A DNA stretch of 43,253 nt from Comamonadaceae bacterium (GCA_013297925.1 JAAFJC010000026.1:1-43253); one strand, 5' to 3'; counted from the stretch's first letter, positions 8,635 to 19,570 are shown. Numbers and translations are program-made. Notes: generated from the letters alone by a model not told the origin.

Positions 8635-9756
8635 ATGCCTACACAGTCCAAGCTCCTCCACACCGTCCCCGTAAGCCTTGAAGGCCGCTCTTATCCGATT
8701 CTGATTGGCTCGGGGCTGCTGCAAGACGCTGCGACTTATGCCAAGCTACCGAAGGCAAGCAGCGCTTTGATTGTGACGAATAGCACGGTCGCGCCGATGC
8801 ATGCGGCGCAGCTATTCGAGGCTTTGCAAACGCGCTATCCGCAGGTGCAGACGCTCTCGCTGCCTGATGGCGAAGAGTTCAAGACTTGGGACACTTTAAA
8901 TAAGATTTTTGATCAGCTGCTCGGCGGCGGGGCGGATCGCCGGGCGACGCTGTTTGCCTTGGGCGGCGGCGTGGTGGGCGATATGACGGGGTTTGCGGCG
9001 GCTTGCTATATGCGGGGGGTGCCGTTTGTGCAGGTGCCGACCACGCTGCTGGCGCAGGTGGATTCGAGCGTGGGCGGGAAGACGGCGATCAACCATCCGC
9101 TGGGCAAAAACATGATTGGCGCGTTTTATCAGCCGGAGCTGGTGGTGTGTGATCTGGCTGTGCTGAAGACGCTGCCGCCGCGCGAGATGTCTGCGGGGCT
9201 GGCCGAAGTCATCAAATACGGGCCGATTGCGGATATGGCTTTCTTTGACTGGATTGAGGCGAATATTGATGGGCTGCGCGCTGGCGATGAGGTGCTGCTC
9301 GCGCATGCGGTGAAGCGCAGTTGTGAGATCAAGGCGGCTGTGGTGGGCGAGGATGAGAAGGAAGGCGGCATTCGCGCGATTTTGAATTTCGGCCACACCT
9401 TCGGCCACGCGATTGAAGCGGGCCTGGGCTATGGCGCGTGGCTGCATGGCGAGGGCGTGGGCTGCGGGATGGTGATTGCGGCGCACTTGTCGCAGCGGCT
9501 GGGCACGGTGGATGAAGCGTTTGTGCAGCGGCTTAAGCGCTTGATAGAGCGGGCGGGATTGCCGACTCGTGCGCCTGCGCTGCCACTGGAAGGAGCTTCT
9601 GATGTGGCGGCGCGATATTTGCAGCTCATGCGCGTGGACAAGAAAGCCGAAGCGGGCGAGATTCGCTTCATCACGATTGACCCGCCTGGCCGCGCGACGC
9701 TGCGCACTGCGCCGGATTCGCTGGTACGTGATGTGATTGCTGAGTGCATGGCATAG
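8635..9756 (+). CDS. aroB: 3-dehydroquinate synthase
   Basis: A 373-residue cytoplasmic enzyme converting DAHP to 3-dehydroquinate, step two of the shikimate pathway, using NAD and a divalent metal. Clear family blocks are the NAD-loop [49 protein letters not shown], the metal region with AEVIKYG, and [11 protein letters not shown] carrying the metal-binding histidine. Length and order match the family. In many Burkholderiales aroK lies just upstream and dgt just downstream; here aroK is missing and the accessory patch takes its place, while dgt follows after a repeat. Confidence 0.97.
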   Translation: MPTQSKLLHTVPVSLEGRSYPILIGSGLLQDAATYAKLPKASSALIVTNSTVAPMHAAQLFEALQTRYPQVQTLSLPDGEEFKTWDTLNKIFDQLLGGGADRRATLFALGGGVVGDMTGFAAACYMRGVPFVQVPTTLLAQVDSSVGGKTAINHPLGKNMIGAFYQPELVVCDLAVLKTLPPREMSAGLAEVIKYGPIADMAFFDWIEANIDGLRAGDEVLLAHAVKRSCEIKAAVVGEDEKEGGIRAILNFGHTFGHAIEAGLGYGAWLHGEGVGCGMVIAAHLSQRLGTVDEAFVQRLKRLIERAGLPTRAPALPLEGASDVAARYLQLMRVDKKAEAGEIRFITIDPPGRATLRTAPDSLVRDVIAECMA

Positions 9757-9762
9757 TGATTA

Positions 9763-9834
9763 CTATTAATTTAGTAGCACTCCGCGCATTATTTATGCCG
9801 GCGAACTGCTGATTTAGCCTTAAATTTCTCATAA
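9763..9834 (+). repeat. Dispersed short repeat, copy B (dgt leader)
   Basis: Begins ACTATTAATTTAGTAGCACT, continues CCGCGCATTATTTATGCCGG and ends TTTCTCATAAT, immediately before the dgt ATG at 9836. It matches copies A and C in core and spacing. The left end ACTATTAATTTAGTAGC forms an imperfect hairpin. It fills almost the whole aroB-dgt gap and thus supplies the dgt leader. Confidence 0.7.
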
Positions 9835-9835
9835 T

Positions 9836-10981
9836 ATGCCGCTTTTGCAGCCCTACGCCACCCAGTCTGCTCGCATGCGCAGCCGCCGCTATGCGGAAAA
9901 ACCTTCGGGTGCGTCGAACGAGCATCGCTCAGATTTCCAGCGGGATCGGGATCGCATCGTCCACTCCACTGCGTTTCGCCGCCTTGTTTATAAAACGCAG
10001 GTATTTTTGAATCATGAAGGTGATCTGTTTCGCACGCGGATGACGCATTCGCTGGAAGTGGCACAGCTCTCGCGCTCGATGGCACGGGCGCTGGGCTTGG
10101 ATGAAGATTTGGTCGAAGCCATGGCGCTCGCGCACGATCTCGGCCATACGCCTTTTGGCCATGCCGGACAAGATGCGCTGAACGCCGCCTTGCGCGAACT
10201 TAGCCCCGGCCACGGCGGCTTTGAGCACAACTTGCAAAGCCTGCGCATGGTGGATTCGCTGGAGGAGCGCTACCCCGATTTCGATGGCTTGAATCTCACG
10301 CTTGCCACGCGCGAAGGCATCTTGAAGCATTGCTCGGCGAAGGATGCTTTGAGATTGGAGGCGAGTGAGCCCGGTGGCGTGGCGCATCGCTTTCTTGCCA
10401 AGGAGCAGCCTTCTTTGGAAGCGCAGCTCGTGAACCTTGCTGATGAGATGGCCTACAACGCGCATGACATTGACGACGGCATCCGCTCGGGATTGATTGA
10501 GATGGAAGCTTTACGGGAATTGGCTTTGTTTGAGCGCTTTCATTCAAGTGTTCTCAGCGAATACCCTGATCTGCAAGGCCGCCGCCTGCTTTCAGAAATC
10601 ATCCGCCGATTGCTTTCTGCGCAGGTGTTTGATGTGATTGACCAAACAAGAAAGCGCATCGCCGAGCGCGGTATTCAAACTGAAGAAGACGTGCGACAAG
10701 CCCCTGCGCTTGTGAGCTTTTCACCCGAACTGGCCAAACAAGTCCAACACATCAAAAGCTGGCTCTTCAAACACCTCTACCGCCACCCTCAAGTTATCGC
10801 CAAGATGGACGAAGCGCAAAGCATGGTGCGTGAGCTGTTTGCCAGCTATTTAGCTCACCCTAACAAATTACCTGAAGCCTACTCACGTCAAGCCGATCTG
10901 CCCCGCGCGATTGCCGATTACATCGCGGGAATGACGGATCGGTTTGCAGAAATGAAATGGCGCGAACTACAAGCTGAGTGA
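9836..10981 (+). CDS. dgt: Deoxyguanosinetriphosphate triphosphohydrolase-like protein
   Basis: A 381-residue HD-superfamily hydrolase that removes triphosphate from dNTPs. HD-domain metal ligands are in TRMTHSLEVAQLSR and LAHDLGHTPFGHAGQ, followed by an Asp in NLADEMAYNAHDIDDG. RDRDRIVHSTAFRRLVYKTQV is the expected N-terminal block. ATG 9836 lies directly on the end of repeat copy B with no recognisable Shine-Dalgarno sequence. The in-frame ATG at codon 14 (9875) is an alternative, but family members usually include a segment before SRRY. Gene order aroB-dgt is common in Burkholderiales. It is convergent with the M20 peptidase gene, 16 nt away. Confidence 0.93.
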   Translation: MPLLQPYATQSARMRSRRYAEKPSGASNEHRSDFQRDRDRIVHSTAFRRLVYKTQVFLNHEGDLFRTRMTHSLEVAQLSRSMARALGLDEDLVEAMALAHDLGHTPFGHAGQDALNAALRELSPGHGGFEHNLQSLRMVDSLEERYPDFDGLNLTLATREGILKHCSAKDALRLEASEPGGVAHRFLAKEQPSLEAQLVNLADEMAYNAHDIDDGIRSGLIEMEALRELALFERFHSSVLSEYPDLQGRRLLSEIIRRLLSAQVFDVIDQTRKRIAERGIQTEEDVRQAPALVSFSPELAKQVQHIKSWLFKHLYRHPQVIAKMDEAQSMVRELFASYLAHPNKLPEAYSRQADLPRAIADYIAGMTDRFAEMKWRELQAE

Positions 10982-10997
10982 GTCAGGCGCGTTGCGC

Positions 10998-12290
10998 TCA
11001 AAGCACTTTGCCCTTTGAGACATCCATCACCAATCTCACAGCCAAATACAGCCTGGCTTCGATGGTGTCGAGGAAGATGTATTCATCATCTGCGGAATGC
11101 CCGCCAAAGCCTTGCAGGCCGAAGCGCTCAATGACGGGGGCTTGGGTTTTGAGGGCGGCGAAGGCTGCGTCTGTGCCGCCGCCTTCGGGTTGATCATCCA
11201 CCTCGAGTTTGCGGCCGAGCTCGGCATAGATGGTTTGCGCGTGAGCGGCGAGTTTGCGGTTGGCGGCTGTGGCTTCCAGCGGCGGGCGGCGGCGCTCGAA
11301 ATTCACCGTCACTTTGGATTGGGGCAGAAGCTGGTTTTTAGCCTTTTCGCGCACGGTGGCTTCGATGCCGTCATAGTCTGCCACCTTCACGACGCGTACA
11401 TCAGCCTGCGCCGTGGCATAGGCAGGAATCACATTGCGGTTGGTGCCGGCCTGAGAGACCGTCCAGTTGAGCTTGAGGCCTCGCTCGTTCTGCGAGAGAT
11501 CGCGCATTTGCATGATTTGGTGCGACAGCTCATACAACGCATTCACGCCGCGCTCGGGAGCAACGCCGGCATGCGAGGCGCGGCCTTCGACTTTGAGCTC
11601 CACGGAGGCGATGCCGCTGGTGGCGAGCGAGAGCTTGTCACTCGTCGTGCGCGTGGCCTCGAACGACAGCACGACATCATGCTCACTGCCCGCTTTGGTG
11701 AGCTCATGGCGCGAGCCGGGGGAGCTGATTTCTTCATCGCCATTGACGAGCACGGTGAGCGTGCCATATTCGTTGAAGTTCAGAGCACGCAGCATAGCGA
11801 CGATATGCACGATCATGGCCACGCCTTGCTTGTCGTCTGAGATGCCTAGGCCATAGGCGCGGTTTCCGTCAATACGAAATGGCTGCTTGGCGGCCATGCC
11901 TTTGGGATACACCGTGTCGATATGCGCGATGAGCAAAATGCGCTTGCTGCCATTGCCTTTGAAGGTCGCTTTGACCATGCGGCCAATTTTCTCGGGCGTG
12001 TCCATCATGCGGTAGTTGGTCGCCTCTTGCGGCTCGATGAACTCGATTTGCCCGCCCAAGGCGCGCAACTTGTTGCCAAGCAGCTCGGTGGCTTGGGTGA
12101 TGCCTTCATGATCGCGGCTGCCGGTTTCAATGTTCACGAATTCGCGCAAGGAATCAAGCAAAGGCTGCTTTTGCGCGGCTGCTGCTCTCTGCACGGCTGC
12201 ATCGGGCGAAACTGCTTGTTGCGCAAACGCAGCGCTAGTAAGAAATGCCGCGCTGGCTAGAAAAGTGAACAGGAAGCGATTGCATTGCAT
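10998..12290 (-). CDS. Secreted M20 family metallopeptidase (glutamate carboxypeptidase type)
   Basis: A 430-residue zinc peptidase resembling Pseudomonas carboxypeptidase G2. A signal peptide covers about residues 1-23 (ends SAAFAQQ), so the protein is probably periplasmic. Metal and catalytic residues are in AHIDTVYP, ISDDKQGVA and NGDEEISSPGSR; a dimerisation-domain histidine is in GRASHAGVAPERGVNA, and the last ligand lies in FGGHSADDEYIF. Likely activity is removal of C-terminal glutamate from peptides or folate-like compounds, but the substrate cannot be assigned. Its promoter region faces the left end of the RAYT element at 12330. Confidence 0.9.
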   Translation of the reverse strand: MQCNRFLFTFLASAAFLTSAAFAQQAVSPDAAVQRAAAAQKQPLLDSLREFVNIETGSRDHEGITQATELLGNKLRALGGQIEFIEPQEATNYRMMDTPEKIGRMVKATFKGNGSKRILLIAHIDTVYPKGMAAKQPFRIDGNRAYGLGISDDKQGVAMIVHIVAMLRALNFNEYGTLTVLVNGDEEISSPGSRHELTKAGSEHDVVLSFEATRTTSDKLSLATSGIASVELKVEGRASHAGVAPERGVNALYELSHQIMQMRDLSQNERGLKLNWTVSQAGTNRNVIPAYATAQADVRVVKVADYDGIEATVREKAKNQLLPQSKVTVNFERRRPPLEATAANRKLAAHAQTIYAELGRKLEVDDQPEGGGTDAAFAALKTQAPVIERFGLQGFGGHSADDEYIFLDTIEARLYLAVRLVMDVSKGKVL

Positions 12291-12329
12291 AGATGTCTCC
12301 TAGTTTTGATATGCATCCAGCATAACTCG

Positions 12330-12359
12330 AATTAAATGGGGTCAGATCACATTTAATTT
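12330..12359 (+). repeat. Left inverted end of RAYT element
   Basis: Contains AATGGGGTCAGATCACATTT. Its reverse complement is found without mismatch at 13144-13173. It lies 16 bp upstream of the transposase start codon and also covers part of the leader region in front of the M20 gene. Confidence 0.85.
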
Positions 12360-12375
12360 CCGCTAGACTGAGCTC

Positions 12376-13083
12376 ATGGCTCGTCAAGCGCGCATTTCGC
12401 TGCCCCACCACACCTATCACCTGATCCAGCGCGGAAACAATCGCCAAGAGATTTTTGCCAGCGATGAAGATCGACGCACGATGCTGCATTTGCTGCTGGA
12501 GGCCTCGCGCAAACACGAGGTAGCGGTTCACAGTTATGTGCTGATGAGTAACCATGTGCATTTGCTCGTCACGCCAACCACGGCCGAAGGCATGCCTTTG
12601 ATGATGCAGCAAGTTGGCCGCAGTTATGTGCGCCGCTTCAATGACTCGCAGGGCCGCAGCGGCACGTTGTTTGAAGGCCGATATCGCAGCAGCCTGGTAC
12701 AAACCGAGAGATATTTACTGGCCTGCATGACCTATATCGATCTCAACCCAGTGCGCGCTCACATCTGCGCCGAGCCGCAAAACTTCCGCTGGAGCAGCTA
12801 TTCGCATTACTCGGGTGGCCTGCCGGATCGCCTGGTCACGCCGCATCCGCATTTCTTCAATTTGGGCAACACGCCTTTTGCCCGCGAGCAGGCCTATGCG
12901 CAACTGGTGCAACAGGGATTGGCCCAGGCATTGCAGGAAAACATCACCCGAAGCCTCATCAAAAATCATGGTTTAGGCGATGAACGCTTCTTGCACACTT
13001 TAGAGCAGCAAACCAACCGCAGGCTCCAGCCTGGTCGAAAAGGCCGACCATTTGGTAGTGAATCTAAATCGAAAAACTCGTAA
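12376..13083 (+). CDS. REP-associated tyrosine transposase (Y1/HUH, IS200-like domain)
   Basis: A 235-residue single-strand DNA transposase of the IS200-like Y1 superfamily. The HUH motif is H60-V-H62 in MSNHVHLLVTP, and the likely nucleophile is Y120 in TYIDLNPVRA, a signature of RAYT proteins rather than of true IS200. The N-terminal ISLPHHTYHLIQRGNNRQ is also typical. The C-terminal third is basic (RRLQPGRKGRPFGS) and may contact DNA. RAYT proteins bind and cleave REP-type hairpins and are usually single copy. The frame is intact and both ends are perfect, so the element may be active or recent. The ATG at 12376 follows a weak GAGCTC. Confidence 0.88.
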   Translation: MARQARISLPHHTYHLIQRGNNRQEIFASDEDRRTMLHLLLEASRKHEVAVHSYVLMSNHVHLLVTPTTAEGMPLMMQQVGRSYVRRFNDSQGRSGTLFEGRYRSSLVQTERYLLACMTYIDLNPVRAHICAEPQNFRWSSYSHYSGGLPDRLVTPHPHFFNLGNTPFAREQAYAQLVQQGLAQALQENITRSLIKNHGLGDERFLHTLEQQTNRRLQPGRKGRPFGSESKSKNS

Positions 13084-13100
13084 GTTATTGTTTTTATTGG

Positions 13101-13124
13101 AATTTAATCTGTCCCTATTTAATT
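13101..13124 (-). repeat. Diverged copy of the RAYT end sequence
   Basis: Read on the minus strand this is AATTAAATAGGGACAGATTA then AATT. It resembles the terminal sequence (AATTAAATGGGGTCAGATC) in the same orientation as the right end, 19 bp away. A doubled end may give the transposase two cleavage sites or be the remnant of an earlier event. Confidence 0.6.
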
Positions 13125-13143
13125 GAAAATGAGAAATTTAGAT

Positions 13144-13173
13144 AAATTAAATGTGATCTGACCCCATTTAATT
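13144..13173 (-). repeat. Right inverted end of RAYT element
   Basis: Exact reverse complement of 12330-12359. It lies 62 bp upstream of the gltB ATG, so the insertion may have displaced or replaced upstream gltB control sequence. Confidence 0.85.
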
Positions 13174-13235
13174 TGTCTGCGAAGCATGCTGCAACGCAAT
13201 AAAATACGTGTCCCTCACGACATTAGGAGAAGCAC

Positions 13236-16200
13236 ATGGGTGCTCTGGACAAAGAAATCGCTGCCGCTGCTTCAAACGGCTTGTATATGCCCTCGCAGGA
13301 GAAAGACTCCTGCGGCGTGGGCTTTGTGGCTCATATCAAGGGCGCGAAATCGCACGCGATTGTGCAGAATGGTTTGAAGATTCTTGAGAATTTGGATCAC
13401 CGGGGCGCGGTGGGCGCGGATGAGCTTTGCGGCGATGGCGCGGGGATTTTGATTCAGTTGCCGGATGATTTTTATCGCGAGGAAATGGCCAAGCAAGGGC
13501 TGGAGCTTCCTGCGCAGGGCGAATATGGTGTGGGCATGATTTTCTTGCCGAAGGAGCATGCTTCTCGCTTGGCTTGCGAGCAGGAGCTTGAGCGCGCTGT
13601 GAAGGCTGAAGGCCAAGTGGTGCTGGGCTGGCGCGATGTGCCGGTGAATAAGACCATGCCGATGAGCCCCTTCGTGCGCGAAAAAGAGCCCATCATTCGC
13701 CAGATTTTTATTGGTCGCGGTGCAGACATCACCGTGCCCGATGCGCTGGAGCGCAAGCTGTATGTGATTCGCAAAACGGCGAGTGCTGCGATTCAAAATC
13801 TGGGCTTGAAGCACAGCAAAGAATATTACGTGCCGAGCATGAGCTGCCGCACCATGGTTTACAAAGGCCTCTTGCTTGCGACGCAAGTGGGCGAGTATTT
13901 CCTCGACCTGCAAAACCCCAAGTGCGTCTCCGCCTTGGCCTTGGTGCATCAGCGCTTCTCCACCAACACCTTCCCCGAGTGGCCACTGGCCCACCCGTAT
14001 CGCTACGTGGCGCACAACGGTGAGATCAACACCGTGCGTGGCAATTTCAACTGGATGCGCGCTCGTGAAGGCGTGATGAAATCACCCGTGCTCGGCGATG
14101 ATTTGAAGAAGCTCTATCCGATCAGCTTTGAAGGCCAGTCTGACACCGCAACGTTTGACAACACCCTAGAGCTGCTCACCGCCGCCGGCTACCCCATCAG
14201 CCATGCCGTGATGATGATGATGCCCGAGCCATGGGAACAGCACACGATGATGGACGAGCGCCGCAAAGCGTTTTACGAATACCACGCCAGCATGATGGAG
14301 CCATGGGATGGCCCAGCATCGATTGTGTTCACTGACGGCCGCCAAATCGGCGCGACGCTGGATCGCAATGGCCTGCGCCCATCGCGCTATTGCTTGACCG
14401 ATGACGACATGGTCATCATGGCTTCTGAAGCGGGCGTGCTCCCCCACATCACAGAAAACAAAATCGTCAAAAAATGGCGCTTGCAGCCCGGCAAGATGTT
14501 CCTCATTGATTTGGAACAAGGCCGCTTGATTGACGACGAAGAGCTCAAGAGCCAGCTCGCCAACAGCAAGCCCTATCGCCAGTGGATTGACGAAGTGCGC
14601 ATTAAGCTCGATGACGTGCCGCAAGCCTCAAGCGATTCCATCGCACCGATGAAAGACAACTTGCTCGACCGCCAGCAAGCTTTCGGCTACACACAAGAAG
14701 ACCTGAAATTCCTCATGGCGCCAATGGCAGCGAATGCCGAAGAAGCCGTGGGCTCGATGGGCAACGATTCGCCTTTGGCTGTGTTGTCCGACAAAAACAA
14801 ACCACTGTTTAACTACTTCAAACAGCTCTTCGCGCAAGTGACGAACCCGCCGATTGACTCGATCCGCGAGCAAATCGTGATGAGCCTGAACAGCTTCATC
14901 GGCCCTAAGCCGAACCTGCTGGATATCAATGCGGTGAACCCACCGCTGCGCCTCGAAGTCGATCAGCCTGTGCTCGATTTCTCCGACATGGCCAAGATCC
15001 GCGACATTGCCCAGCATTCGCGTGGCAAATTCAAGAGCTACACGCTCGATATCACCTACCCCGCAGCCTGGGGGCGCGAAGGTGTGGAAGCAAAGCTTGC
15101 GTCTCTCAATGCCGAAGCGGTTGACGCAATCAAGAGCGGCCACAACATTCTCATCGTGTCTGACCGCGCAATGGACAGCACACGCGTGCCCGTGCCCGCC
15201 CTGCTCGCTACATCGAGCATCCACCAGCACCTGGTGCGCGCTGGCCAGCGCTGCAACGCGGGCTTGGTGGTGGAGACAGGCAGCGCCCGTGAGACGCACC
15301 ACTTCGCCCTGCTCGCAGGCTATGGCGCAGAAGCGATCCATCCGTATCTGGCGATGGAAACCGTGATCGAGCTCACCAAGCACACCAAAGATGTGGACGC
15401 TGATAAAGCCGTCTACAACTTTGTGAAAGCCGTGGGCAAGGGCCTCAACAAAGTCATGTCCAAAATGGGCATCTCGACTTACATGAGCTACTGTGGCTCG
15501 CAGATTTTTGAAGCGGTGGGTTTGGATAAATCCTTTGTCGATAAATACTTCTACGGCACAGCCAGCCAAGTGGGCGGCATTGGCGTGTTTGAGATTGCGG
15601 AAGAGAGCATCCGCGTTCATGCAGCCGCTTTTGGCAGCGACCCGATTTTGGAAGGCATGCTGGAAGTCGGCGGCGAATATGCGTGGCGTGTGCGCGGTGA
15701 AGACCATATGTGGACGCCGGATGCGATTGCCAAGCTGCAACACGCTACCCGCGCCAACAACGCCGCCACTTACAAAGAATACGCCCAGATCATCAACGAT
15801 CAAACCAAGCGCCATCTCACGCTGCGCGGCTTGTTTGAATTCAAGATTGATCCGAGCAAAGCGATCAATATCGATGACGTTGAGCCCGCCAAAGAAATCG
15901 TCAAGCGTTTCGCCACCGGCGCGATGTCGCTCGGCTCGATTTCGACTGAGGCGCATACCACGCTCGCGATTGCCATGAACCGCATTGGCGGCAAGAGCAA
16001 CACCGGAGAAGGCGGCGAAGATCCGCTGCGTTATCGCGCTGAAATGGATGCCGGCAAACTAGAAGGCAAGGGCCAGCGCTTCATTCCCGTGATCAAAGCG
16101 GGCGACAGCGTGGGCACCAGCCTTGGTGAAGGCCGCATCGTGGCGGATATTCCTTTGCAAGCGGGTGACTCATTGCGCAGCAAGATCAAGCAAGTGGCTT

Positions 16201-17942
16201 CTGGCCGCTTTGGTGTGACGGCGGAGTATCTCGTCTCTGCCGATCAAATTCAGATCAAAATGGCGCAGGGCGCCAAGCCCGGCGAAGGTGGCCAGTTGCC
16301 CGGCGGCAAGGTGAGCGACTATATCGGCGCGCTGCGCTACAGCGTGCCCGGTGTCGGCTTGATCTCCCCTCCTCCGCACCACGATATCTATTCGATTGAA
16401 GACCTCGCGCAGCTCATTCACGATCTGAAGAATGCCAACAGCGCAGCGGATATTTCCGTGAAGCTGGTCTCAGAAGTCGGCGTAGGCACGATTGCCGCAG
16501 GCGTGGCCAAGTGCAAGGCCGATCATGTCGTGATCGCTGGGCATGATGGCGGCACGGGCGCATCGCCTCTGTCGAGTGTTAAGCACGCTGGCACGCCTTG
16601 GGAACTCGGCCTAGCTGAAACCCAGCAAACCCTCGTGCTCAATCGCCTGCGCGGCCGCATTCGTGTGCAGGCGGATGGGCAGATGAAGACAGGGCGTGAC
16701 GTGGTGATCGCTGCACTTTTGGGCGCAGACGAAATGGGCTTTGCCACCGCGCCGCTGGTGGTCGAAGGCTGCATCATGATGCGCAAATGCCATCTGAACA
16801 CCTGCCCCGTAGGCGTGGCCACGCAAGACCCGGTTTTGCGTGCCAAATTCCAAGGCAAGCCAGAGCATGTGGTGAATTATTTCTTCTTCGTGGCAGAAGA
16901 AGTGCGCGGCATCATGGCGCAGCTGGGCATTAAGAAATTTGACGATCTGATTGGCCGCGCTGAGCTGCTCGATACCCGCAAAGGCATTGAGCATTGGAAG
17001 GCGCAAGGCCTCGATTTCAGCCGCGTGTTCTACCAGCCAGAAGTGCCTGCCGATGTGCCGCGCAAGCATACGAGCGTGCAAGATCATGCGCTGGACAAAG
17101 CGCTGGATTTGAAGCTGATTGAAAAATCCAAAGCTGCGCTGGAAAAAGGCGAGAAAGTGCATTTCATTGAAGCGGCGCGCAATGTGAACCGCTCGGTGGG
17201 CGCGATGCTCTCTGGCGAAGTGGCCAAGCGCTATGGCTCTGCTGGCTTGCCCGATGATTCGATCCGCATTCAGTTAGAGGGCACAGGCGGCCAAAGCTTC
17301 GGCGCGTTCCTGGCTCGTGGCATCACGCTGTATTTGATTGGCGAGGCCAACGATTACACCGGCAAAGGCATGAGCGGTGGCCGCATCGTCGTTCGCCCCA
17401 GCATTGATTTCCGTGGCAACGCGACGGAAAACATCATCGTCGGCAACACCGTGCTCTACGGCGCAACCGAAGGCGAAGCCTTCCTGCGCGGCGTGGCTGG
17501 GGAGCGATTTGCTGTGCGCCTCTCAGGAGCCACAGCAGTCGTTGAAGGCACAGGCGATCATGGCTGCGAATACATGACGGGCGGCACAGTCGTCGTGCTC
17601 GGCAAAACTGGCCGCAACTTCGCCGCCGGCATGAGCGGCGGCGTGGCCTATGTGTATGACGTGGATGGCCAGTTTGCCAAGCGCTGCAACACAGCGATGG
17701 TGGGCTTGGGCAAAGTGGTGGCGAGCTCAGAGCAAACCGATCCGCTGCACTTCGGCCAGACTGATGACGCGTTGCTGAAAAAGCTCGTGGAAGATCACCA
17801 CAAGTGGACAGGCAGCTTGCGCGCTCGTGAGATTTTGGACAACTGGGTAGAGCAGCGCGGCAAGTTTGTCAAAGTCATGCCGACTGAATACAGACGTGCG
17901 ATGACTGAGTTGGCCGCGAAGAAGGCCAAAGCAAGCGTTTAG
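13236..17942 (+). CDS. gltB: Glutamate synthase (NADPH) large subunit
   Basis: A 1568-residue protein, full length for the family, which makes two glutamates from glutamine and 2-oxoglutarate. The N-terminal class II glutaminase domain begins at KDSCGVGF; C26 should become the N-terminal nucleophile after removal of a 25-residue propeptide. The FMN-binding synthase domain lies roughly at 830-1210 and includes [10 protein letters not shown]. The 3Fe-4S cysteines are in [12 protein letters not shown], close to residues 1183-1189. The C-terminal beta-helix domain has the repeated GxGMSGG pattern. AGGAGA lies 8 nt before the ATG. The RAYT element ends 62 bp upstream. gltD follows after 99 bp. Confidence 0.97.
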   Translation: MGALDKEIAAAASNGLYMPSQEKDSCGVGFVAHIKGAKSHAIVQNGLKILENLDHRGAVGADELCGDGAGILIQLPDDFYREEMAKQGLELPAQGEYGVGMIFLPKEHASRLACEQELERAVKAEGQVVLGWRDVPVNKTMPMSPFVREKEPIIRQIFIGRGADITVPDALERKLYVIRKTASAAIQNLGLKHSKEYYVPSMSCRTMVYKGLLLATQVGEYFLDLQNPKCVSALALVHQRFSTNTFPEWPLAHPYRYVAHNGEINTVRGNFNWMRAREGVMKSPVLGDDLKKLYPISFEGQSDTATFDNTLELLTAAGYPISHAVMMMMPEPWEQHTMMDERRKAFYEYHASMMEPWDGPASIVFTDGRQIGATLDRNGLRPSRYCLTDDDMVIMASEAGVLPHITENKIVKKWRLQPGKMFLIDLEQGRLIDDEELKSQLANSKPYRQWIDEVRIKLDDVPQASSDSIAPMKDNLLDRQQAFGYTQEDLKFLMAPMAANAEEAVGSMGNDSPLAVLSDKNKPLFNYFKQLFAQVTNPPIDSIREQIVMSLNSFIGPKPNLLDINAVNPPLRLEVDQPVLDFSDMAKIRDIAQHSRGKFKSYTLDITYPAAWGREGVEAKLASLNAEAVDAIKSGHNILIVSDRAMDSTRVPVPALLATSSIHQHLVRAGQRCNAGLVVETGSARETHHFALLAGYGAEAIHPYLAMETVIELTKHTKDVDADKAVYNFVKAVGKGLNKVMSKMGISTYMSYCGSQIFEAVGLDKSFVDKYFYGTASQVGGIGVFEIAEESIRVHAAAFGSDPILEGMLEVGGEYAWRVRGEDHMWTPDAIAKLQHATRANNAATYKEYAQIINDQTKRHLTLRGLFEFKIDPSKAINIDDVEPAKEIVKRFATGAMSLGSISTEAHTTLAIAMNRIGGKSNTGEGGEDPLRYRAEMDAGKLEGKGQRFIPVIKAGDSVGTSLGEGRIVADIPLQAGDSLRSKIKQVASGRFGVTAEYLVSADQIQIKMAQGAKPGEGGQLPGGKVSDYIGALRYSVPGVGLISPPPHHDIYSIEDLAQLIHDLKNANSAADISVKLVSEVGVGTIAAGVAKCKADHVVIAGHDGGTGASPLSSVKHAGTPWELGLAETQQTLVLNRLRGRIRVQADGQMKTGRDVVIAALLGADEMGFATAPLVVEGCIMMRKCHLNTCPVGVATQDPVLRAKFQGKPEHVVNYFFFVAEEVRGIMAQLGIKKFDDLIGRAELLDTRKGIEHWKAQGLDFSRVFYQPEVPADVPRKHTSVQDHALDKALDLKLIEKSKAALEKGEKVHFIEAARNVNRSVGAMLSGEVAKRYGSAGLPDDSIRIQLEGTGGQSFGAFLARGITLYLIGEANDYTGKGMSGGRIVVRPSIDFRGNATENIIVGNTVLYGATEGEAFLRGVAGERFAVRLSGATAVVEGTGDHGCEYMTGGTVVVLGKTGRNFAAGMSGGVAYVYDVDGQFAKRCNTAMVGLGKVVASSEQTDPLHFGQTDDALLKKLVEDHHKWTGSLRAREILDNWVEQRGKFVKVMPTEYRRAMTELAAKKAKASV

Positions 17943-18041
17943 ATCGGGTTTTAAGCCAAATATGGCCATACCCCGACGTAAATTCAGCATAGTTTGCTAT
18001 TAAGTTTATAGTGTTTATATTGACCCTGAAAGAAAATCATC

Positions 18042-19508
18042 ATGGGAAAAGCAACAGGTTTCTTAGAGTTTGAGCGCATCGAAGAGGGCTACAAGCCTGT
18101 GCCCGAGCGCGTGAAGCATTACAAAGAGTTTGTGATTGGCCTCTCCGAAGAAGATGCCAAAAAGCAAGGCGCGCGCTGCATGGATTGCGGCACACCGTTT
18201 TGCAACAACGGCTGCCCGGTCAACAACATCATTCCCGATTTCAACGATCTGGTGTATCAGGGCGATTGGAAGAACGCGATCACAGTCTTGCATTCAACGA
18301 ACAACTTCCCCGAGTTCACCGGCCGCATCTGCCCTGCGCCTTGCGAAGCGGCTTGCACGCTGAACATCAACGATGACCCGATTGGCATCAAATCCATTGA
18401 GCACGCCATCATTGACAAGGCTTGGGCTGAGGGCTGGGTCAAGCCCGTGATTGCGAAGCACAAGACCGGCAAGAAAATCGCCATCGTCGGCTCCGGCCCC
18501 GCAGGCATGGCAGCTGCGCAGCAGCTCGCACGCGCTGGCCATGATGTCACGCTTTTCGAGAAGAACGACCGCGTCGGCGGCCTGCTGCGCTATGGTATTC
18601 CAGATTTCAAGATGGAGAAAAGCCATATCGATCGCCGCGTCGAGCAAATGCAAGCCGAGGGCGTGACCTTCAAGACCGGCGTGATGGTCGCCAAGTTGCC
18701 CGAAGGCAGCAAGGTGACGAACTGGGCCAATGTGACGATTTCTCCCGAGCAGCTGAAAAAAGATTTCGATGCCGTACTGCTGACTGGCGGCGCAGAGCAA
18801 AGCCGCGATCTGCCCGTGCCCGGCCGTGATCTCGATGGCGTGCACTTCGCCATGGAATTCCTGCCGCAGCAAAACAAAGTCAATGCCGGCGACAAGCTCA
18901 AAGGCCAATTGCGCGCCGACGGCAAACACGTCATCGTGATCGGCGGTGGCGACACCGGCTCAGATTGCGTAGGCACCAGCAACCGCCACGGCGCAGCCAG
19001 CGTCACACAATTTGAAGTGATGCCTCAGCCCCCCGAAGAAGAGAACAAGCCCCTCGTGTGGCCTTACTGGCCGCTCAAGCTGCGCACTAGCTCCAGCCAC
19101 GAAGAAGGCTGCGTGCGCGAATTCGCCGTCTCCACCAAAGAATTCATTGGCGAAAAAGGTAAGCTCACCGGCCTGAAAACCGTGCACGTCGAAATGAAAG
19201 ATGGCAAGCTCGCCGAAGTCCCCGGCACGGAGAAGATCCACAAAGCAGACATGGTCTTCCTGGCTATGGGTTTCGTCTCCCCCGTAGCCAGCATCGTCGA
19301 AGCTTTCGGCATCGACAAAGACAACCGAGGCAACGCCAAAGCCCATACCGAATTCACCGGCGGCTATGCCACCAATGTCCCCAAGGTATTTGCCGCAGGC
19401 GATATGCGTCGTGGTCAATCCCTTGTAGTTTGGGCGATTAGAGAGGGTCGTCAAGCTGCGCGCGCTGTCGACGAATTCTTGATGGGATTCAGTGATTTGC
19501 CCCGCTAA
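18042..19508 (+). CDS. gltD: Glutamate synthase small subunit
   Basis: A 488-residue NADPH-oxidising subunit that feeds electrons through FAD and iron-sulfur centres to GltB. N-terminal cysteines for two 4Fe-4S clusters are in [16 protein letters not shown] and [11 protein letters not shown]. The FAD-binding motif is [19 protein letters not shown] and the NADPH-binding motif is [19 protein letters not shown], in the expected order, with the closing FAD contact in [17 protein letters not shown]. The 99-bp gap to gltB contains TTGCTATTAAGTTTATAG, weakly like the left end of the dispersed repeat family. GAAAGAAAATCATC precedes the ATG. Confidence 0.97.
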   Translation: MGKATGFLEFERIEEGYKPVPERVKHYKEFVIGLSEEDAKKQGARCMDCGTPFCNNGCPVNNIIPDFNDLVYQGDWKNAITVLHSTNNFPEFTGRICPAPCEAACTLNINDDPIGIKSIEHAIIDKAWAEGWVKPVIAKHKTGKKIAIVGSGPAGMAAAQQLARAGHDVTLFEKNDRVGGLLRYGIPDFKMEKSHIDRRVEQMQAEGVTFKTGVMVAKLPEGSKVTNWANVTISPEQLKKDFDAVLLTGGAEQSRDLPVPGRDLDGVHFAMEFLPQQNKVNAGDKLKGQLRADGKHVIVIGGGDTGSDCVGTSNRHGAASVTQFEVMPQPPEEENKPLVWPYWPLKLRTSSSHEEGCVREFAVSTKEFIGEKGKLTGLKTVHVEMKDGKLAEVPGTEKIHKADMVFLAMGFVSPVASIVEAFGIDKDNRGNAKAHTEFTGGYATNVPKVFAAGDMRRGQSLVVWAIREGRQAARAVDEFLMGFSDLPR

Positions 19509-19550
19509 AGCACCCTGCGATAGCAAGGACAGCGTTAAATCTTTACAACA

Positions 19551-19570
19551 CCTCCCCTGTTGTAGGGAGG
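19551..19570. other. Small hairpin in the gltD-mlaF gap
   Basis: CCTCCC (19551-19556) can pair with GGGAGG (19565-19570) across an eight-base loop. There is no T-run, so this is not a terminator by itself. A TATCAT at 19591-19596 between this and the next hairpin is a possible -10 element for the mla operon, but no good -35 was seen. Confidence 0.35.

Larger units (their letters stand above)
12330..13173 (+). mobile_element. RAYT-type element with 30-bp terminal inverted repeats
   Basis: An 844-bp unit made of one Y1 transposase gene and two perfect 30-bp inverted ends (12330-12359 and 13144-13173). It sits between the M20 peptidase and gltB, with its right end only 62 bp from the gltB start codon. 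No flanking target duplication is evident beyond the ends, as expected for single-strand HUH chemistry. A degenerate copy of the end sequence lies just inside the right end. Confidence 0.75.

Noticed and set aside
14628-15956. A 442-codon open frame on the minus strand opposite gltB
   Set aside because: It lies wholly within the intact gltB gene, and its protein is His/Ala/Arg-rich, typical of a shadow frame in GC-rich DNA.
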